From positions 1,065,914 through 1,093,228 of the forward strand of contig FJOG01000021.1 in NCBI GenBank assembly GCA_900073065.1: a DNA stretch of 27,315 nt, in the 5' to 3' direction. The DNA is from Phialocephala subalpina. Lineage: Eukaryota > Ascomycota > Leotiomycetes > Helotiales > Mollisiaceae. Below, piece after piece: positions 1 through 9,556 of this stretch. Position 1 is the stretch's first letter. Each line of letters begins with the position of its first letter. The notes beneath the pieces were generated by a model. That model did not search any database. It saw only the letters and a list, made by a program, of their open reading frames with translations, and was not told where the DNA came from. The translations under genes were made by a program, and so were the position numbers.

Positions 1-571
1 TTACGTATTACTTTCTATGTATTTTCTCTCTTAGTCTAAAATATAGGATCTAAAAATATTAGAATGTTAACGCCTTTAAATATATAGGGATTTGTGGTTA
101 AAGGGTTAAATATGTATTTTTAGTATAGGATTATAACTCCTATATTTATCAAGAGAGCTTTGGCGAGTTATTCATGAAACACATATTGTGCGGATGTAAA
201 GTCTGGCAGTAGGTATTGAGTTTTTGGTAGGAAGGAAGAGTTGTGTTGCATATACAATGGGTGTGATTCTTGTTGATTGGCTCCGATGTGAATTCTGTGT
301 TTTGTTGCAAGAGAAGGTAGAAGCACCAGTCGAGTGATGAGGCCAAGGAGCGAGTGGTCCAAATGAGAATTGTCACGTTTGCTGCTATGCCGGAAACGTA
401 CACCTCTATTCTATTCTCGTCCAATCGAGAGTCACCATTTCAATTGGGCCCTTTCACAATTCCACTCCCGTTTCCGTGAGACTCCAGAAATCCTTTCATG
501 CCTTATTATCCCTATGTTTCGAAGAAGATCTATTTCCAAAACCAACCTCGTCCCCGTTTGCTCTCCCTTCT
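1..571. other. AT-rich left edge and gene-free stretch
   Basis: The first 150 bases or so are strongly A+T rich, with runs such as TAAAAATATTAG. They may be the edge of another AT-rich block like the one at the right end of the window. From about 160 onwards base composition is ordinary. Short open frames exist on both strands, but none has a recognisable domain, biased codon use or convincing splice signals. I see no supported gene here. Confidence 0.5.
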
Positions 572-763
572 TCAGACTCCTTCCTCAACCACCCTCCGTC
601 TAGTATCTTCTAAGTCCATCATCTTCTTTTGCAAGCCTTCTATTTTCTTCGCTAGAAATTCCTGGTCCCGTGTCATCCTTTGCGCTATTTCTCTTGCTTC
701 CAAAACTTCTTTCGAGGGCAATTTGTATGCCGGGTCCAAGCACTGAAGTATAGTGACACCCAT
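572..763 (-). CDS. possible small coiled-coil protein or 5' exon
   Basis: This is a 63-residue open frame beginning with an ATG in a strong fungal Kozak-like context (CACCATGGG). Residues 17-62 are dominated by Glu, Lys, Arg, Leu and Met with heptad-like spacing, which suggests an amphipathic helix or coiled coil. The frame closes with TGA at 572-574. The downstream bases contain possible donor sites, so this could be the first exon of a longer gene, a small protein or the relic of a larger one. I do not recognise a family. Biased, charged composition and a good start context are the only support. Confidence 0.3.
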   Translation of the reverse strand: MGVTILQCLDPAYKLPSKEVLEAREIAQRMTRDQEFLAKKIEGLQKKMMDLEDTRRRVVEEGV

Positions 764-1359
764 GGTGCAGCGAGGTTCAGCTGTGAGATCATTTAAATGT
801 ATACTTTTCGTATAAGATGGCAGCCGTGATATATCCCCATGCGAATCTGTTAAAAAGCTTGAGTGGAGACATTTTGTTCAGATCCAGAGTTGTCTTAGAG
901 TCCCGGAGTCTCGTAGTTATATGACTTCGATTGGCTTTTTGGATTTATTCAAGGCAGGATGCAAACACAAAATCGAGCAATAGAACAATATATCATTAAA
1001 GGGAAATAGTCTGGAATGATAGAGCTGTATTCTCTTCTAGCTGGGTAATAGGTAAGTCATTTCTGGTCCAATTCAAGGTCACGGCTTGGGCTTCGCTGGA
1101 ATTCCTGGTACGCTACGTTTGGCGGGGGTGGGGTAGCGTCGCCCATCCCTTTCCTGCAAGGGGCTCGCTTAGCCAGGCACAATGTCCCTACAGGCACGAG
1201 AACTTCAAAATGAACAAGAAGATGATTGACTTGTTTGATTATGCTATTGAGGTGACCGTACAATACAATCGCAAGTTATAGAACAGTTTTATATACATAA
1301 TGTCAATTTCGTACTCCATTTCTGTCTCCAGCTCGTTCCCTCCTTCCTCTTCCATTCAT
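764..1359. other. intergenic, nothing recognised
   Basis: No open frame here has recognisable features. A 68-codon frame on the minus strand (1057-1263) has proline runs and no domain, and is probably chance. The stretch would hold the 3' end of the gene ending at 1360 and the upstream region of the small ORF starting at 763. Confidence 0.4.
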
Positions 1360-2526
1360 TCAATTTAGGTCAACAACCAGAAGATTCAAGGGGTCTAACC
1401 CATCTCCATCCTCAGACTCAGTACTTTCCGTCATCATACCTCCATGAATCATCTGGGTCTCATATGTCGGAAGAGTTGTACGCTGCTTTGCTCGCTCCCT
1501 TCTGCGATCCACGAACTTCTTCGTCTCCTTACCCAAGAAGAACATTATCAACATCCCACAGAGAATACCAAAGAGAATCATGAACGGCTGCGCAGTAAAA
1601 TGCGGCTTAGCGACGACGTCGATGACGGAGTCCATGGCGAGAGCTCTTGGGTGGATGTCACTGACTCGGCCGTCACATGACAATTGTCCACCCACATACT
1701 TTGTGCGAGAAGTGCGATCAGTGATGTGGTTGACACTTGCGTACAGTAGACTGGCAGGTGTATCGGCTTGCTGGTCTTTTGTCTCGACATCGACAAGGAG
1801 CTGTCGCTTCGAAGGCTTCGAGATCTTTGCAAGAGTGGCATTCAAGGCAGCTGGATGCATTGCACCTCCCGATCCGTCACATGCCGACGGACGACCTTCA
1901 TTATCCGTGCAAGGGACCTGATTGGAAGGTTCGGTAGCGGTATCATACTTCGGCATCGGGGCGGATTTCGGGACGTCTGGGTGGCAAATGCCCAGCTCGC
2001 ACTTCATTTCGTGTCCAACATCGAGCCCTCGCTTCTGATTATGATGTTTCTCCTTCCAGGCTATATCAACCACTATATCTCCAGTGTAGCCTTCATCAAC
2101 CTTTGTGTAGAAAGAGAGCTTATTTGTATCTTCTCCGACCTTGGAGAAGTAGAATGTGGAACTGCCGTTTTTGATGCATTCTTCGATCTTGTTCATGATC
2201 TGTGGCATGTTGGTTCTGATCATTCTGTTATCTTCGGTCGAGACGTATTTATCGGTGAGCCTGGATGGACGTAGCATTGTGAGTTGTTCGGTGGGTGGTT
2301 GTGATTTGGTGTGACCTGTTCGGCGCAGTGTGGTGAGGTGATGGAAGCGAAGACCGTTGGAGCACTTGAAAGTGAAGATTGTAGAAAGAAAGAAAAGGAT
2401 TTGTTTTATATCTCGAGGGCTTTCAAAATGAACTGTATTGCGAAATGGGGCTTCTGGTATGCGCATGGTCATCATATGGCGTATTCTGATATGGACTGGC
2501 ACGGGTATACGCTTGGGGATCCCCAT
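1360..2526 (-). CDS. unrecognised membrane-anchored protein
   Basis: This is a single uninterrupted frame of 388 residues. I do not recognise its family. A short hydrophobic stretch at about residues 43-52 could act as a signal or anchor, but it is weak, and the true start may be one of several later methionines (for example residue 84). The central region carries scattered cysteines, including a CELGIC motif, and one NAT sequon, as expected of a lumenal or extracellular domain. Near the C-terminus (about residues 316-335) lies one clear transmembrane helix (FMILFGILCGMLIMFFLG). A basic stretch with KKFVDRRRERAK follows it, as in a stop-transfer signal, and then an acidic tail. The likely topology is a single-pass membrane protein with a short cytosolic tail. 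The frame length and the ordered helix-plus-basic-tail argue for a real gene. The N-terminal 80 residues are the least secure. Confidence 0.6.
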   Translation of the reverse strand: MGIPKRIPVPVHIRIRHMMTMRIPEAPFRNTVHFESPRDIKQILFFLSTIFTFKCSNGLRFHHLTTLRRTGHTKSQPPTEQLTMLRPSRLTDKYVSTEDNRMIRTNMPQIMNKIEECIKNGSSTFYFSKVGEDTNKLSFYTKVDEGYTGDIVVDIAWKEKHHNQKRGLDVGHEMKCELGICHPDVPKSAPMPKYDTATEPSNQVPCTDNEGRPSACDGSGGAMHPAALNATLAKISKPSKRQLLVDVETKDQQADTPASLLYASVNHITDRTSRTKYVGGQLSCDGRVSDIHPRALAMDSVIDVVAKPHFTAQPFMILFGILCGMLIMFFLGKETKKFVDRRRERAKQRTTLPTYETQMIHGGMMTESTESEDGDGLDPLNLLVVDLN

Positions 2527-3273
2527 TCGAACTGGAATTTAGAAAGTATAACACTCCTATGATCATTTTTCCTCTCTCTTTTTCTCTTAAAGAAAAGTCA
2601 GTCATGATCCGAACTCAATACCGAAGCTCGAAAAGTTTGACCAAATCCTCAATCACGTGCTCGCCATCTGCGACCTCAAACATAACCGATAATACTGTTC
2701 GCACGAAAAGTACAAGATGGATTTAACTCCTAGAACCAGATTTATTCTGCTATAACTCCTCACAGTCCAACCTGGTAAATTCCAAACTTGGAAAGGACAG
2801 CGCTCTTGGATCTCCTCTCATCTTCGCACTTTTGTATATCTCCTGGAATGCCTGTGATGGACTCTATAAATCTATCAAACAGCAAGGTCAGACAAGACAA
2901 AATGTGCTCACCCACGGTCAACTCAGCATATAGTATTCTCTCAAAAAACCGTCTTTAACATAACGAGAAGAAGGTCAGATTGTTAGAAACATCCGAGAGC
3001 AATGTGAACAGGAGCCATACCAGGTTCAAAAAACCAGAGATTCCGTTTGAGATGAGTTCTGCAAGGACCGTTGGGAAAGACTGGACCTCGCCACTAGAGG
3101 CATGATTGAAACCTGTTGGCATCTATGGCGGAGATGACAGATAAAACTTATGACGAGAAAATGATGAACAAACGAAGCTAGGAAATGAAGAGCGACGAGA
3201 TAGATTAAGTCAAGGAGGGAGGTTTGGGAAGGTATACTAGTAGAATCCAAGCCTAAGATGTCATGCATTTCTT
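2527..3273. other. intergenic, nothing recognised
   Basis: This is the upstream region of the membrane protein starting at 2526 and the 3' flank of the hydrolase ending at 3274. A minus-strand frame at 3026-3268 is leucine, serine and histidine rich. It has no domain and lies immediately downstream of the hydrolase stop codon, so it is taken as 3' untranslated or chance sequence. Confidence 0.4.
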
Positions 3274-4292
3274 CTACTTGTACTTGGTGACCAAGTCCAG
3301 CAGCACATCATTGACTTCTGCAGGATTTGTCGCGTTGAGATAATGCGCTCCACCTTGGATGAAGGTAAGCTTTGCTTCCTTGGACGAGGTGAAGAGTTTG
3401 ATCTGTTCACTCGGGACTGTTGTGGCAAAAGGAACGTCCTCTGACCCCTGTTTCACCGTCAGAACTTAAATCGAACAAACAAACCTCGGCGCAGTAAGGT
3501 CAATACTCACTTGTAGCCAATAGACAGGACATCTGATATCCCCTAGCCTCAATAGAAGTCCATCCCTCTCCAATAAACATAAGACAGCCATGCGAGCCTT
3601 TCTCCTTCCTTCGTCGCCTTTGTATACCTGTTTGAGGGTCGTCTTCCAAAAGCTAACCATCTCTTCCGTTACCCCGCTTCCGAAGCCAATCCCTCCAACC
3701 ATTCCGCACCAGACATCGTCGACGACAAAATCAGGTGTTGGAGTACTGCTCGTCCACTTCTCATAGAAGGGCGTCAGAGCTGGAGAGGGGTCCCAGCAGC
3801 CTTTGGTACGCGAATCGGAAGATTCGTAGTCCATTGACGTGCCGAGGGGCATGAGGCCCTGAATCTGGGCGAGAAATGAGACTTGAACATTCATAAATCA
3901 CTTTGAGAAGCGAGTGATAGACATACCCTCTCGGGAGCCAGCAGTGCCATCCTCACAACCATCCAACCTCCCTGGCTAGTCCCCAATGCAAACGCTTTCT
4001 CAATACCAAGCGCGCTCATGACCTGCAAAGCCATGATGGCAGAATCCCAGTACGTGAAGTGTTCCGTAGGACAGCTCGTTGAACCATGACCCAATGGCTC
4101 GATGGCCAGTAGGTTCATGGCATCTGTGAGTTTCGCGTCGTTGAATTGGTCGCGATATAGTGCGGCCGTCGTGCACATCGAATTGATGAGGACACATGTT
4201 GGTTTGGAGGCATCGTATTGATTGCCAGAAAGTGCATATCCCGCCTTTATACCGCCCAAATGGGAGACTTCAATTGTTTTAGTTGCAGCCAT
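3274..4292 (-). CDS. alpha/beta hydrolase, three exons
   Basis: Exons are 3927-4292, 3511-3864 and 3274-3447. The introns are 3865-3926 (GTATGT...CAG, 62 bp) and 3448-3510 (GTGAGT...CAG, 63 bp), both phase 0, giving 297 residues. The fold is shown by the nucleophile elbow GTSQGG (Ser106), an oxyanion-side strand before it, a cap region around residues 122-200, the acid in SEDVPFA (Asp244) and the histidine in GGAHYLN (His275). These are the expected Ser-Asp-His triad in order and spacing. Joining the exons restores the usual sequence after the nucleophile helix (APER then IQGLMPLGTS), which validates intron 1. There is no signal peptide, so it is probably cytosolic. The family includes esterases, enol-lactone hydrolases and C-C hydrolases, and the substrate cannot be read from sequence. 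The length is normal and the gene looks intact. Confidence 0.88.
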
Positions 4293-5177
4293 TTTGTGTT
4301 CGGGGACACTGAAGAGCTCGCTCTGTTATCGAAATCGGGAGGGGAGGAAAAGAGGGAAACTGATTAACCTCGGGATCAACGTTCGTCTAAGACAATGACA
4401 TGCCATTTGCTCCACAATATCTGCGACCTTTCGACCACATGTGGAGTCGTGTTTCATGTTTCGCTTCTTTATGCTTCGCTTCTTTATGCATAAAGTAAAC
4501 GCGGATAAACTAGTCTGGCCCGCAACGACAAGGTATTCTGCTGAATCGGGACATATGGCCGTTCCGCTGAAGTGCCAAGTCTCTTCATTACGAAATACTC
4601 TGCACGGCAGATACCTAACCAAGCGAAGGTAGCAGGGGACGATTGATTGTTCAAACCCTTCCTATCCCCCTTTTCAGGAGATATACTGAGCTGTGAGAGC
4701 AATGAGTACTCCAGAGTCCGTCACATTAGACGAGTTGATGGCTATGAAACTTGGGGTTGCTTTTATTCAGGATGCAACCAAGCGGTGAAGGAATAACGCT
4801 CTCTACGCTCTCTCTCTGAGAGCCCGAAGGAGCCCAGAGAGTTCCGACAGCCTGGTTCAGGGGTTGCTATTCCCTGCATGTTGAAGAAAAAAAGCCCACC
4901 CACCTTTCAGGATCGCGATATCGCGGAATGCCTTCCGGAGTCCATTTGCGAAGTTTAGATCCACTATCATATACCAGTTGTGGGTAATATCGTACGGTTT
5001 CACATCCTAAGAAAGCTTTTGATTTCGTAGTCGTTAATTGTTTGACTTGTTTTCAAAGGCCTGCGAATCTTCAAGCATGGACGCTCACAGGTCTTGAATG
5101 CTCAATTCTCTCTTTTCTGTCTCTTCGTTGATGCTCCCTCCCTCCCCCCTAATCTTCTCTTTGAACAGAACAGGAAA
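4293..5177. other. divergent intergenic region
   Basis: This is the shared upstream region of the hydrolase (minus) and the rhodopsin-domain gene (plus), so it holds both promoters. It contains a perfect-but-one 15-bp tandem duplication at 4461-4490 and a CT-rich patch with a small hairpin-forming CTCTC/GAGAG pair around 4800-4850. A pyrimidine-rich tract at about 5130-5160 precedes the start of the plus-strand gene. No further gene is supported. Confidence 0.45.
4461..4490. repeat. 15-bp tandem duplication, two copies
   Basis: Two adjacent copies of TCGCTTCTTTATGC plus one variable base (T, then A) lie in the divergent promoter region. It is too short to be a mobile element and is most likely a replication-slippage duplication. 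Confidence 0.7.
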
Positions 5178-6475
5178 ATGGCCAAACCAGACAATCTCCA
5201 GCCTTGGACGATCGCAACGGTGGTATCAATGACGATTTTGGCTCTTACGACAGTCGCTCTTCGTCTGCTTTCCCGCTATGATCGAAAACAATCGCTATGG
5301 TGGGATGATTGGATGATACTATGGTCAATGGTACGTATAAGTCACTACGGTAGCACCATTGCCTTTAGGATATTTGTTGATTGACACTTTCTGTTCAATA
5401 GGCTTGGAATCTTATCGTGGTTGGTTTCATATTCGGCATGCTTGAATTCGGAATGGGCATCCACGCCGACGCTGTCCCCGTTACCGACATTGTTATGATG
5501 GCCAAATTTCTCCTCGTCGCTGAGATCCTCTACGCATGGAACCTCGTCTGGACCAAACTCAGCTTATTGATGATGTACTACCGAATCTTCCGCTTCCCGT
5601 ACTTCAAGCGATTTGCCTTTGGGATTGGCTCCTTCGTGATCGCATGGGGCATTTGCATCACGTTTCTTTTCATCTTCATCTGCGTTCCAGTGCAGAAGCT
5701 GTGGTATCCTCAGTTACCTGGTCACTGCATCAACCAAGTCGGAACGTGGGTTGCAAATGCTACCTCGACCATTGTGACCGATCTCGCAACTTTGATTCTC
5801 CCTATTCCACAGGTGTGGAAGCTGCAACTTCGGAATTCTCAAAAGATGGCTTTGACTTTCGCATTTGGCCTTGGATTTTTGTATGTTATCCCGGTCCTTT
5901 GACTCTAATTCCAGCTTTCTCCCTTCCAACTCAGAACAGAGAACTAACAAGCACACAGTGTCGTCTTCGCTTCCGCATACCGATTCACCATCTTGTTCTC
6001 CTACAGTGCTCTAGATCCTTCCTATACGCTTGCACCAACAGTCGGCTGGACCTCAATCGAAATGTCTGCCGGCATAACATCTGCCTGTCTCCCAACCATT
6101 GGACCAGGTCTTCAGTTCATCGCAAACAAGCTCGGCATGAAAGGCTCAATGTTCGGTCTCTTCACCCGCACTGGTTCGACTCAGCAATCCAGGAACGGGA
6201 CTACGAATATGAGTATTGGTGCCGCAGATATTGGCACGAAGTCAGGTTCTGCTCAGGCACAGGAGCACGTCAAGAGAAGCAGCCAGGGACCTTTCTACCG
6301 TTTGCCGGAGAACGGACAGCCGCCAGCGGATTCAAACTTGAGGCCTGAACATGGATACAAGTACACAGTGACAAGCTTGCCAGGGACGAACGGAGAGTCG
6401 GATAGTCTTAGTGGTGACGAGATTCCGCTGCATAGTATATCTGTGAGGAAGGACTTCAAGCAAGATGTGTCGTAA
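5178..6475 (+). CDS. rhodopsin-domain (SAT4/PTH11-like) membrane protein
   Basis: Exons are 5178-5330, 5402-5880 and 5959-6475. The introns are 5331-5401 (GTACGT...TAG) and 5881-5958 (GTATGT...CAG), and the product is about 382 residues. Seven hydrophobic helices can be traced: helix 1 in exon 1, helices 2-6 in exon 2, and the last helices straddling intron 2 and exon 3. The WWDDW motif after helix 1, the conserved cysteine before CVPVQKLW, and the FASAYRF and ACLPTIGP segments are typical of the fungal rhodopsin-domain/SAT4 family of PTH11-type receptors. The cytosolic tail (about residues 270-382) is Ser/Gly/Gln rich. The start is placed at MAKPDN because it directly precedes helix 1. An upstream in-frame ATG at 5094 would add 28 residues. 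These proteins sit in the plasma membrane and most have no known ligand. Confidence 0.88.
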
Positions 6476-7503
6476 TAGTCCAGGGTGCTGGTTGGGGTTA
6501 CGATATTCTCGGACTTTCACTCTTAGAGACCATGTTTATCGTTCAAAATTACTTGCTTCGATCTGCACTGGCAGATAATTCAAATGGACTCCCGGATTTT
6601 CATCTCGCCGTTCGACATGCAACAAAGCTCGAGAAAGCGGCACGGAAAATTGGCAACGTCGAGAAGGGAAGGTGGCACACCTGCGCTCCGATCTTACTTA
6701 CAGCAGATTGTTGCGCACTCAATCTACTTGGGGTGGACCTTGATGTTGTTCCTCATCGCTCGGAGATCGAAAGCTAAGAAGGCCGAGGAGGAGTCTGAGG
6801 TGCAGACCGGAGATGCTTCCTCGGTCGGAGAAGCTGTGGGATCGAAAATTCGAATAAGGTCGAGGCGTTCCAAATGATGTGTGAAGCATGCGGAATAGAA
6901 CCGAGATCTGGGAAGGGAACAGAATTATGGGAGATCAGCTCGTGCCCGACGAGAAAAGACGTTGGTCGAAGGACATGCAAGCAGCAATAGACTGACACTC
7001 ATATTTAAACTATATCAAGGCTACGGATAGCGAACTGAAGCAGGCAGCAGAATGGCAAGCACTGTATATTTGGCCTCGTGTAGTGGGAGGGACTAAATTC
7101 AAGCCAAGGAGACATGATGCGCTCGAAGACGCAGTGGAGAACAGCAGCATCAAGATTATGAAGTAGGAAGCATTGTGTGAAAACATTGATACAAGGACAT
7201 GCAGCCATCTGCGAGCGAACCAAATTCGTTCTAGGGTGCCACCCAAGAGCTCACTAGAGCGTTCTTTCTCCCTCGAAAACCTTGACAGAACAGATGGAGG
7301 GCCAAGTTCGGCACCAGTCGTATGAGAAGGTGATTATTGCATTACATTTGTATCTACTAACGTTCGATGTATCCCTAAGCTCATAAAATACACCCTAATC
7401 CGCATCAGACTACGGTGGTCGTTCCGGTATTCGTGAATCGTATCGTACAGCTGCTGTAGCTTCTCGGTAGGAAATGTCGGCTGTGAATCTCCTCCGTGTG
7501 AAA
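6476..7503. other. intergenic with one doubtful small ORF
   Basis: This region separates the convergent ends of the rhodopsin-domain gene and the minus-strand secretory protein. Apart from the small plus-strand frame at 6584-6877, listed separately, I see no coding signal. Frames at 7005-7246 on the minus strand lack any ordered feature. Confidence 0.4.
6584..6877 (+). CDS. possible small single-helix membrane protein
   Basis: This is a 97-codon frame starting with ATGGAC. It has a basic N-terminal half, one hydrophobic segment at about residues 46-59 (SIYLGWTLMLFLIARR), then Lys/Arg, an acidic stretch and a basic C-terminus. The hydrophobic helix followed by positive residues is what a real tail-anchored or single-pass protein would show. 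However, it begins only about 110 bases after the stop of the preceding gene and could be 3' untranslated sequence. No family is recognised. Confidence 0.3.
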   Translation: MDSRIFISPFDMQQSSRKRHGKLATSRREGGTPALRSYLQQIVAHSIYLGWTLMLFLIARRSKAKKAEEESEVQTGDASSVGEAVGSKIRIRSRRSK

Positions 7504-8583
7504 TTAATCCCTCTTCCCTACTCCAACACCCCAGCCATTCCCGACTCCATATCCCAGTGGTGTTGCTCCTCCCAAGCCTCTGCCTTTCAGTCTCCTCGGC
7601 AAAACGAAGCCAAAGAACCACATGCCGCTTCCTACAGCACCAGCCATTGCACTGATGAGACAGTAGAAGAATGTGCTCGCATAGAAGTGTCCGCCAATAC
7701 CCGCCCACTCAATCTTCCCGTTCTCCTTAGGCAGATGTGGGGTCGGGAACCAACGAATCGAGAATTGGAGAGGTAAAGGATCGCCGATGATCAATTTCTT
7801 CGTCAACGCCGCGGGCCCTGTCATATGGGAAAGAGGAGATGTGCTGTATGCGGCACCTGAATCGATCACTCCACTATCGTGATGGTGGAGATGGTGCTTC
7901 GGCTCGCTATGCAGCAAGATATTGAGATGGGTGGAGATATGTAGATGCGAGAATTGCAGTGTTCCCGCGAGTGCGAACACTAGAGGCACAAATTCTTGCT
8001 GGAACTCGGGAGGAATATGGTCTTCGCCGCCAGGAAGGATATGCGCAGGTGGTCGCGAGGGAATTCGACAGGAGAGAGGTGCATCGTTGTGGACGTAGAA
8101 TTCGAGGAGGTGGAAGAAGGGGTCTGTGATCATAGGAATGGTGCAGTTGAGCTCTGCAATATAGATCAGTACGGGTGCGTCGTGGAAGCAGAGGCCAACT
8201 TACCATCTTCAATGCCGTATTGCAATTCCAACGGCTTGCCTGTTTCTTCGCAGGTTGGGAATGGGATATATTCCAGCTCGTTCTTCTCGTTTGTGATGTG
8301 TTCCCCGGTATCGCTATTCAATGCTGTCAGTCACCCATCCAGCTATCTGGCCTCCCTCCACTCTGTCGTCCCATCTCGACTCCAACTGCACTTCCACGAA
8401 GGTCCTGGATATGAATCCTACTCACATCGACCTGTTCAAACAAGTGACCGGTATCTTCGCGCCATAGTGGTAGCTTGGCAGAGGGATCGTGGTGTGTTCT
8501 TCTCCAACAACTCCCGTCACGAAGGCCAGCACAACCGCTGTAATCGCCAGTCCCAAGAATCCTTTCCTCCTGTCGCGCGCCAT
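7504..8583 (-). CDS. secretory-pathway membrane protein of unknown function
   Basis: Exons are 8426-8583, 8204-8313 and 7504-8153. The introns are 8314-8425 (GTGAGT...TAG, 112 bp) and 8154-8203 (GTAAGT...CAG, 50 bp), giving 305 residues. The start is fixed by a clear signal peptide: MARDRRKGFLG then LAITAVVLAFVTGVVG. The mature part begins with a conserved-looking lumenal domain containing cysteines in PVTCLNRS, FPTCEETG, LNCTIP and PLSCRIPSRP. A His-rich segment with LHHHD follows at roughly two thirds of the chain. One transmembrane helix (FYCLISAMAGAVGSGMWFFG, about residues 257-276) leads to a glycine-rich tail after LPRRLKGRG. The layout suggests a type I protein of the ER, Golgi or surface. 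The cysteine-rich, spliced lumenal domain looks like a conserved fungal family, but I cannot name it. Confidence 0.8.
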
Positions 8584-8713
8584 CGTCTCTATTCCAGTTC
8601 TCCGAGTTCGAATAGCTTATGTGAGCATAGCTGCAATGCTGATCGGCGGCGGCGCAAGCACAAGTCGTCGTCGTCGATGTGGACAGGTTTATCTTTGACT
8701 TCATCGTGGCGCG

Positions 8714-8727
8714 ATTTAAGCTTAAAT
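8714..8727. repeat. 14-bp perfect palindrome in divergent promoter
   Basis: ATTTAAGCTTAAAT reads the same on both strands. It lies about 130 bp upstream of the secretory-protein start and upstream of the Dabb remnant. It could be a dimeric regulator site or chance in AT-rich DNA. Confidence 0.4.
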
Positions 8728-8762
8728 TTTAGCGCACTTTTGAGGATAGCATCCGCTGTCAC

Positions 8763-9137
8763 GTGTCGCCTAAGTTGGGGCGACCTTCCCCACTTTCCTC
8801 TCTTTGTACCAAGAGCTTCATTACTCTCGCTCTCAAACATGAGTGCCTTCATCCAACGACCCTCAAACCATACGTCAAGATGGCTATAGGAGGTAAGCAG
8901 AACAGTCCCGAGGGACTAGCTGTAAGCATTGCCAATTCCTCATTGCTCGAAGTGCATATCATTGACTCAATATTGTTCTGGGCTGGAATCATTCACGCCT
9001 TTGTTGAGGAGTTTGAGGACGAAGAGGATAGAAAGTACTAGCTGGAGAAAGATCCTGCACATCTGGGATTTGTCAAGAGCATTGGAGCTGTGGTGAAGAA
9101 AGCTCAGGTGGTGGATTTCACTCCTGGAGCCTTCTAG
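8763..9137 (+). pseudogene. decayed stress-responsive A/B barrel (Dabb) gene
   Basis: The Dabb family signature is visible in order: LALKHECLHPTT, KPYVKMAIGG, NSPEGL, IIHAFVEEFEDEEDRKY, then KDPAHLGFVKS and the terminal VVDFTPGAF. It carries two lesions. First, TAG at 9039-9041 replaces the residue after RKY, normally a tyrosine, and the frame continues unbroken to the natural TAG at 9135-9137. Second, the family's continuity breaks at 8922-8981, where a 60-bp intron with donor GTAAGC and branch TTGAC ends in TGG rather than an AG acceptor. The intron is read through in frame in the genomic ORF. The N-terminal strand of the barrel is not recovered in frame. A weak FIVARFKLK match at about 8702-8727, followed by TAG, may be its remnant. 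Dabb proteins are small dimeric ferredoxin-like barrels, some of which act in polyketide or aromatic metabolism. This copy is probably inactive. Confidence 0.75.
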
Positions 9138-9556
9138 CTACCCTTCTTCAATTTACTAGGTGTGGACTCGTGGAGCCTAAGGACCATCAATTTATTCATT
9201 TTTGAGGCCATAGACAGATAACGCTGACAGTTCAAGTGGACAAAACATTTGAGTCGCACCCTTCCCTTCCCTTCCCTCGTCAAAGCCCCTCGCCATGAAG
9301 TACAATGATGCAGCATTCATATTCATCATAGAACTCATCAAATCATTCGGCGCAATGTTAAGATCTTTTCCGGTTAATATTCGCCCAACACAGACCTCGG
9401 AAAGGAGTCTCAAGTCCACCAGCGGCCAAGCGCAGCATTAACACAAGTTGTCCGGTTTTCTTGGCTCTGCTTCCTCTCGTAAAGCTTGTCAGATATGTCG
9501 CTTCCTGAATCAATCTCCTCTTCCTCTCTCACGATAGACTGAAAGCTGAAATTAGG
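9138..9556. other. intergenic with an unassigned ORF fragment
   Basis: This region lies between the Dabb remnant and the 3' end of the 627-residue membrane protein. It contains a CCCTT pentanucleotide run (about 9258-9275) and a minus-strand frame at 9192-9419, listed separately. Nothing else is supported. Confidence 0.4.
9192..9419 (-). pseudogene. possible gene fragment, family unknown
   Basis: This frame of 75 codons opens without a convincing ATG and is preceded by a stop four to six codons upstream. Its first 50 residues (LLSEVCVGRILTGKD and SSMMNMNAASLYFMARGF) read like an ordered globular or helical protein rather than random translation. The remainder is low-information. It may be the 3' end of a gene whose upstream exons have been lost, or a chance frame. 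I do not recognise the family, and the fragment call rests only on composition. Confidence 0.22.

Noticed and set aside
1444..2274. Plus-strand frames across 1444-2274
   Set aside because: They lie antisense to the 388-residue membrane protein and have no ordered features.
9039..9041. Programmed stop-codon readthrough (TAG CTG) producing an extended Dabb protein
   Set aside because: Known fungal readthrough sites favour TGA CTA and usually add a targeting signal. Here the extension is simply the family's normal C-terminus and adds no signal, and the splice acceptor is also damaged, so decay is the simpler reading.
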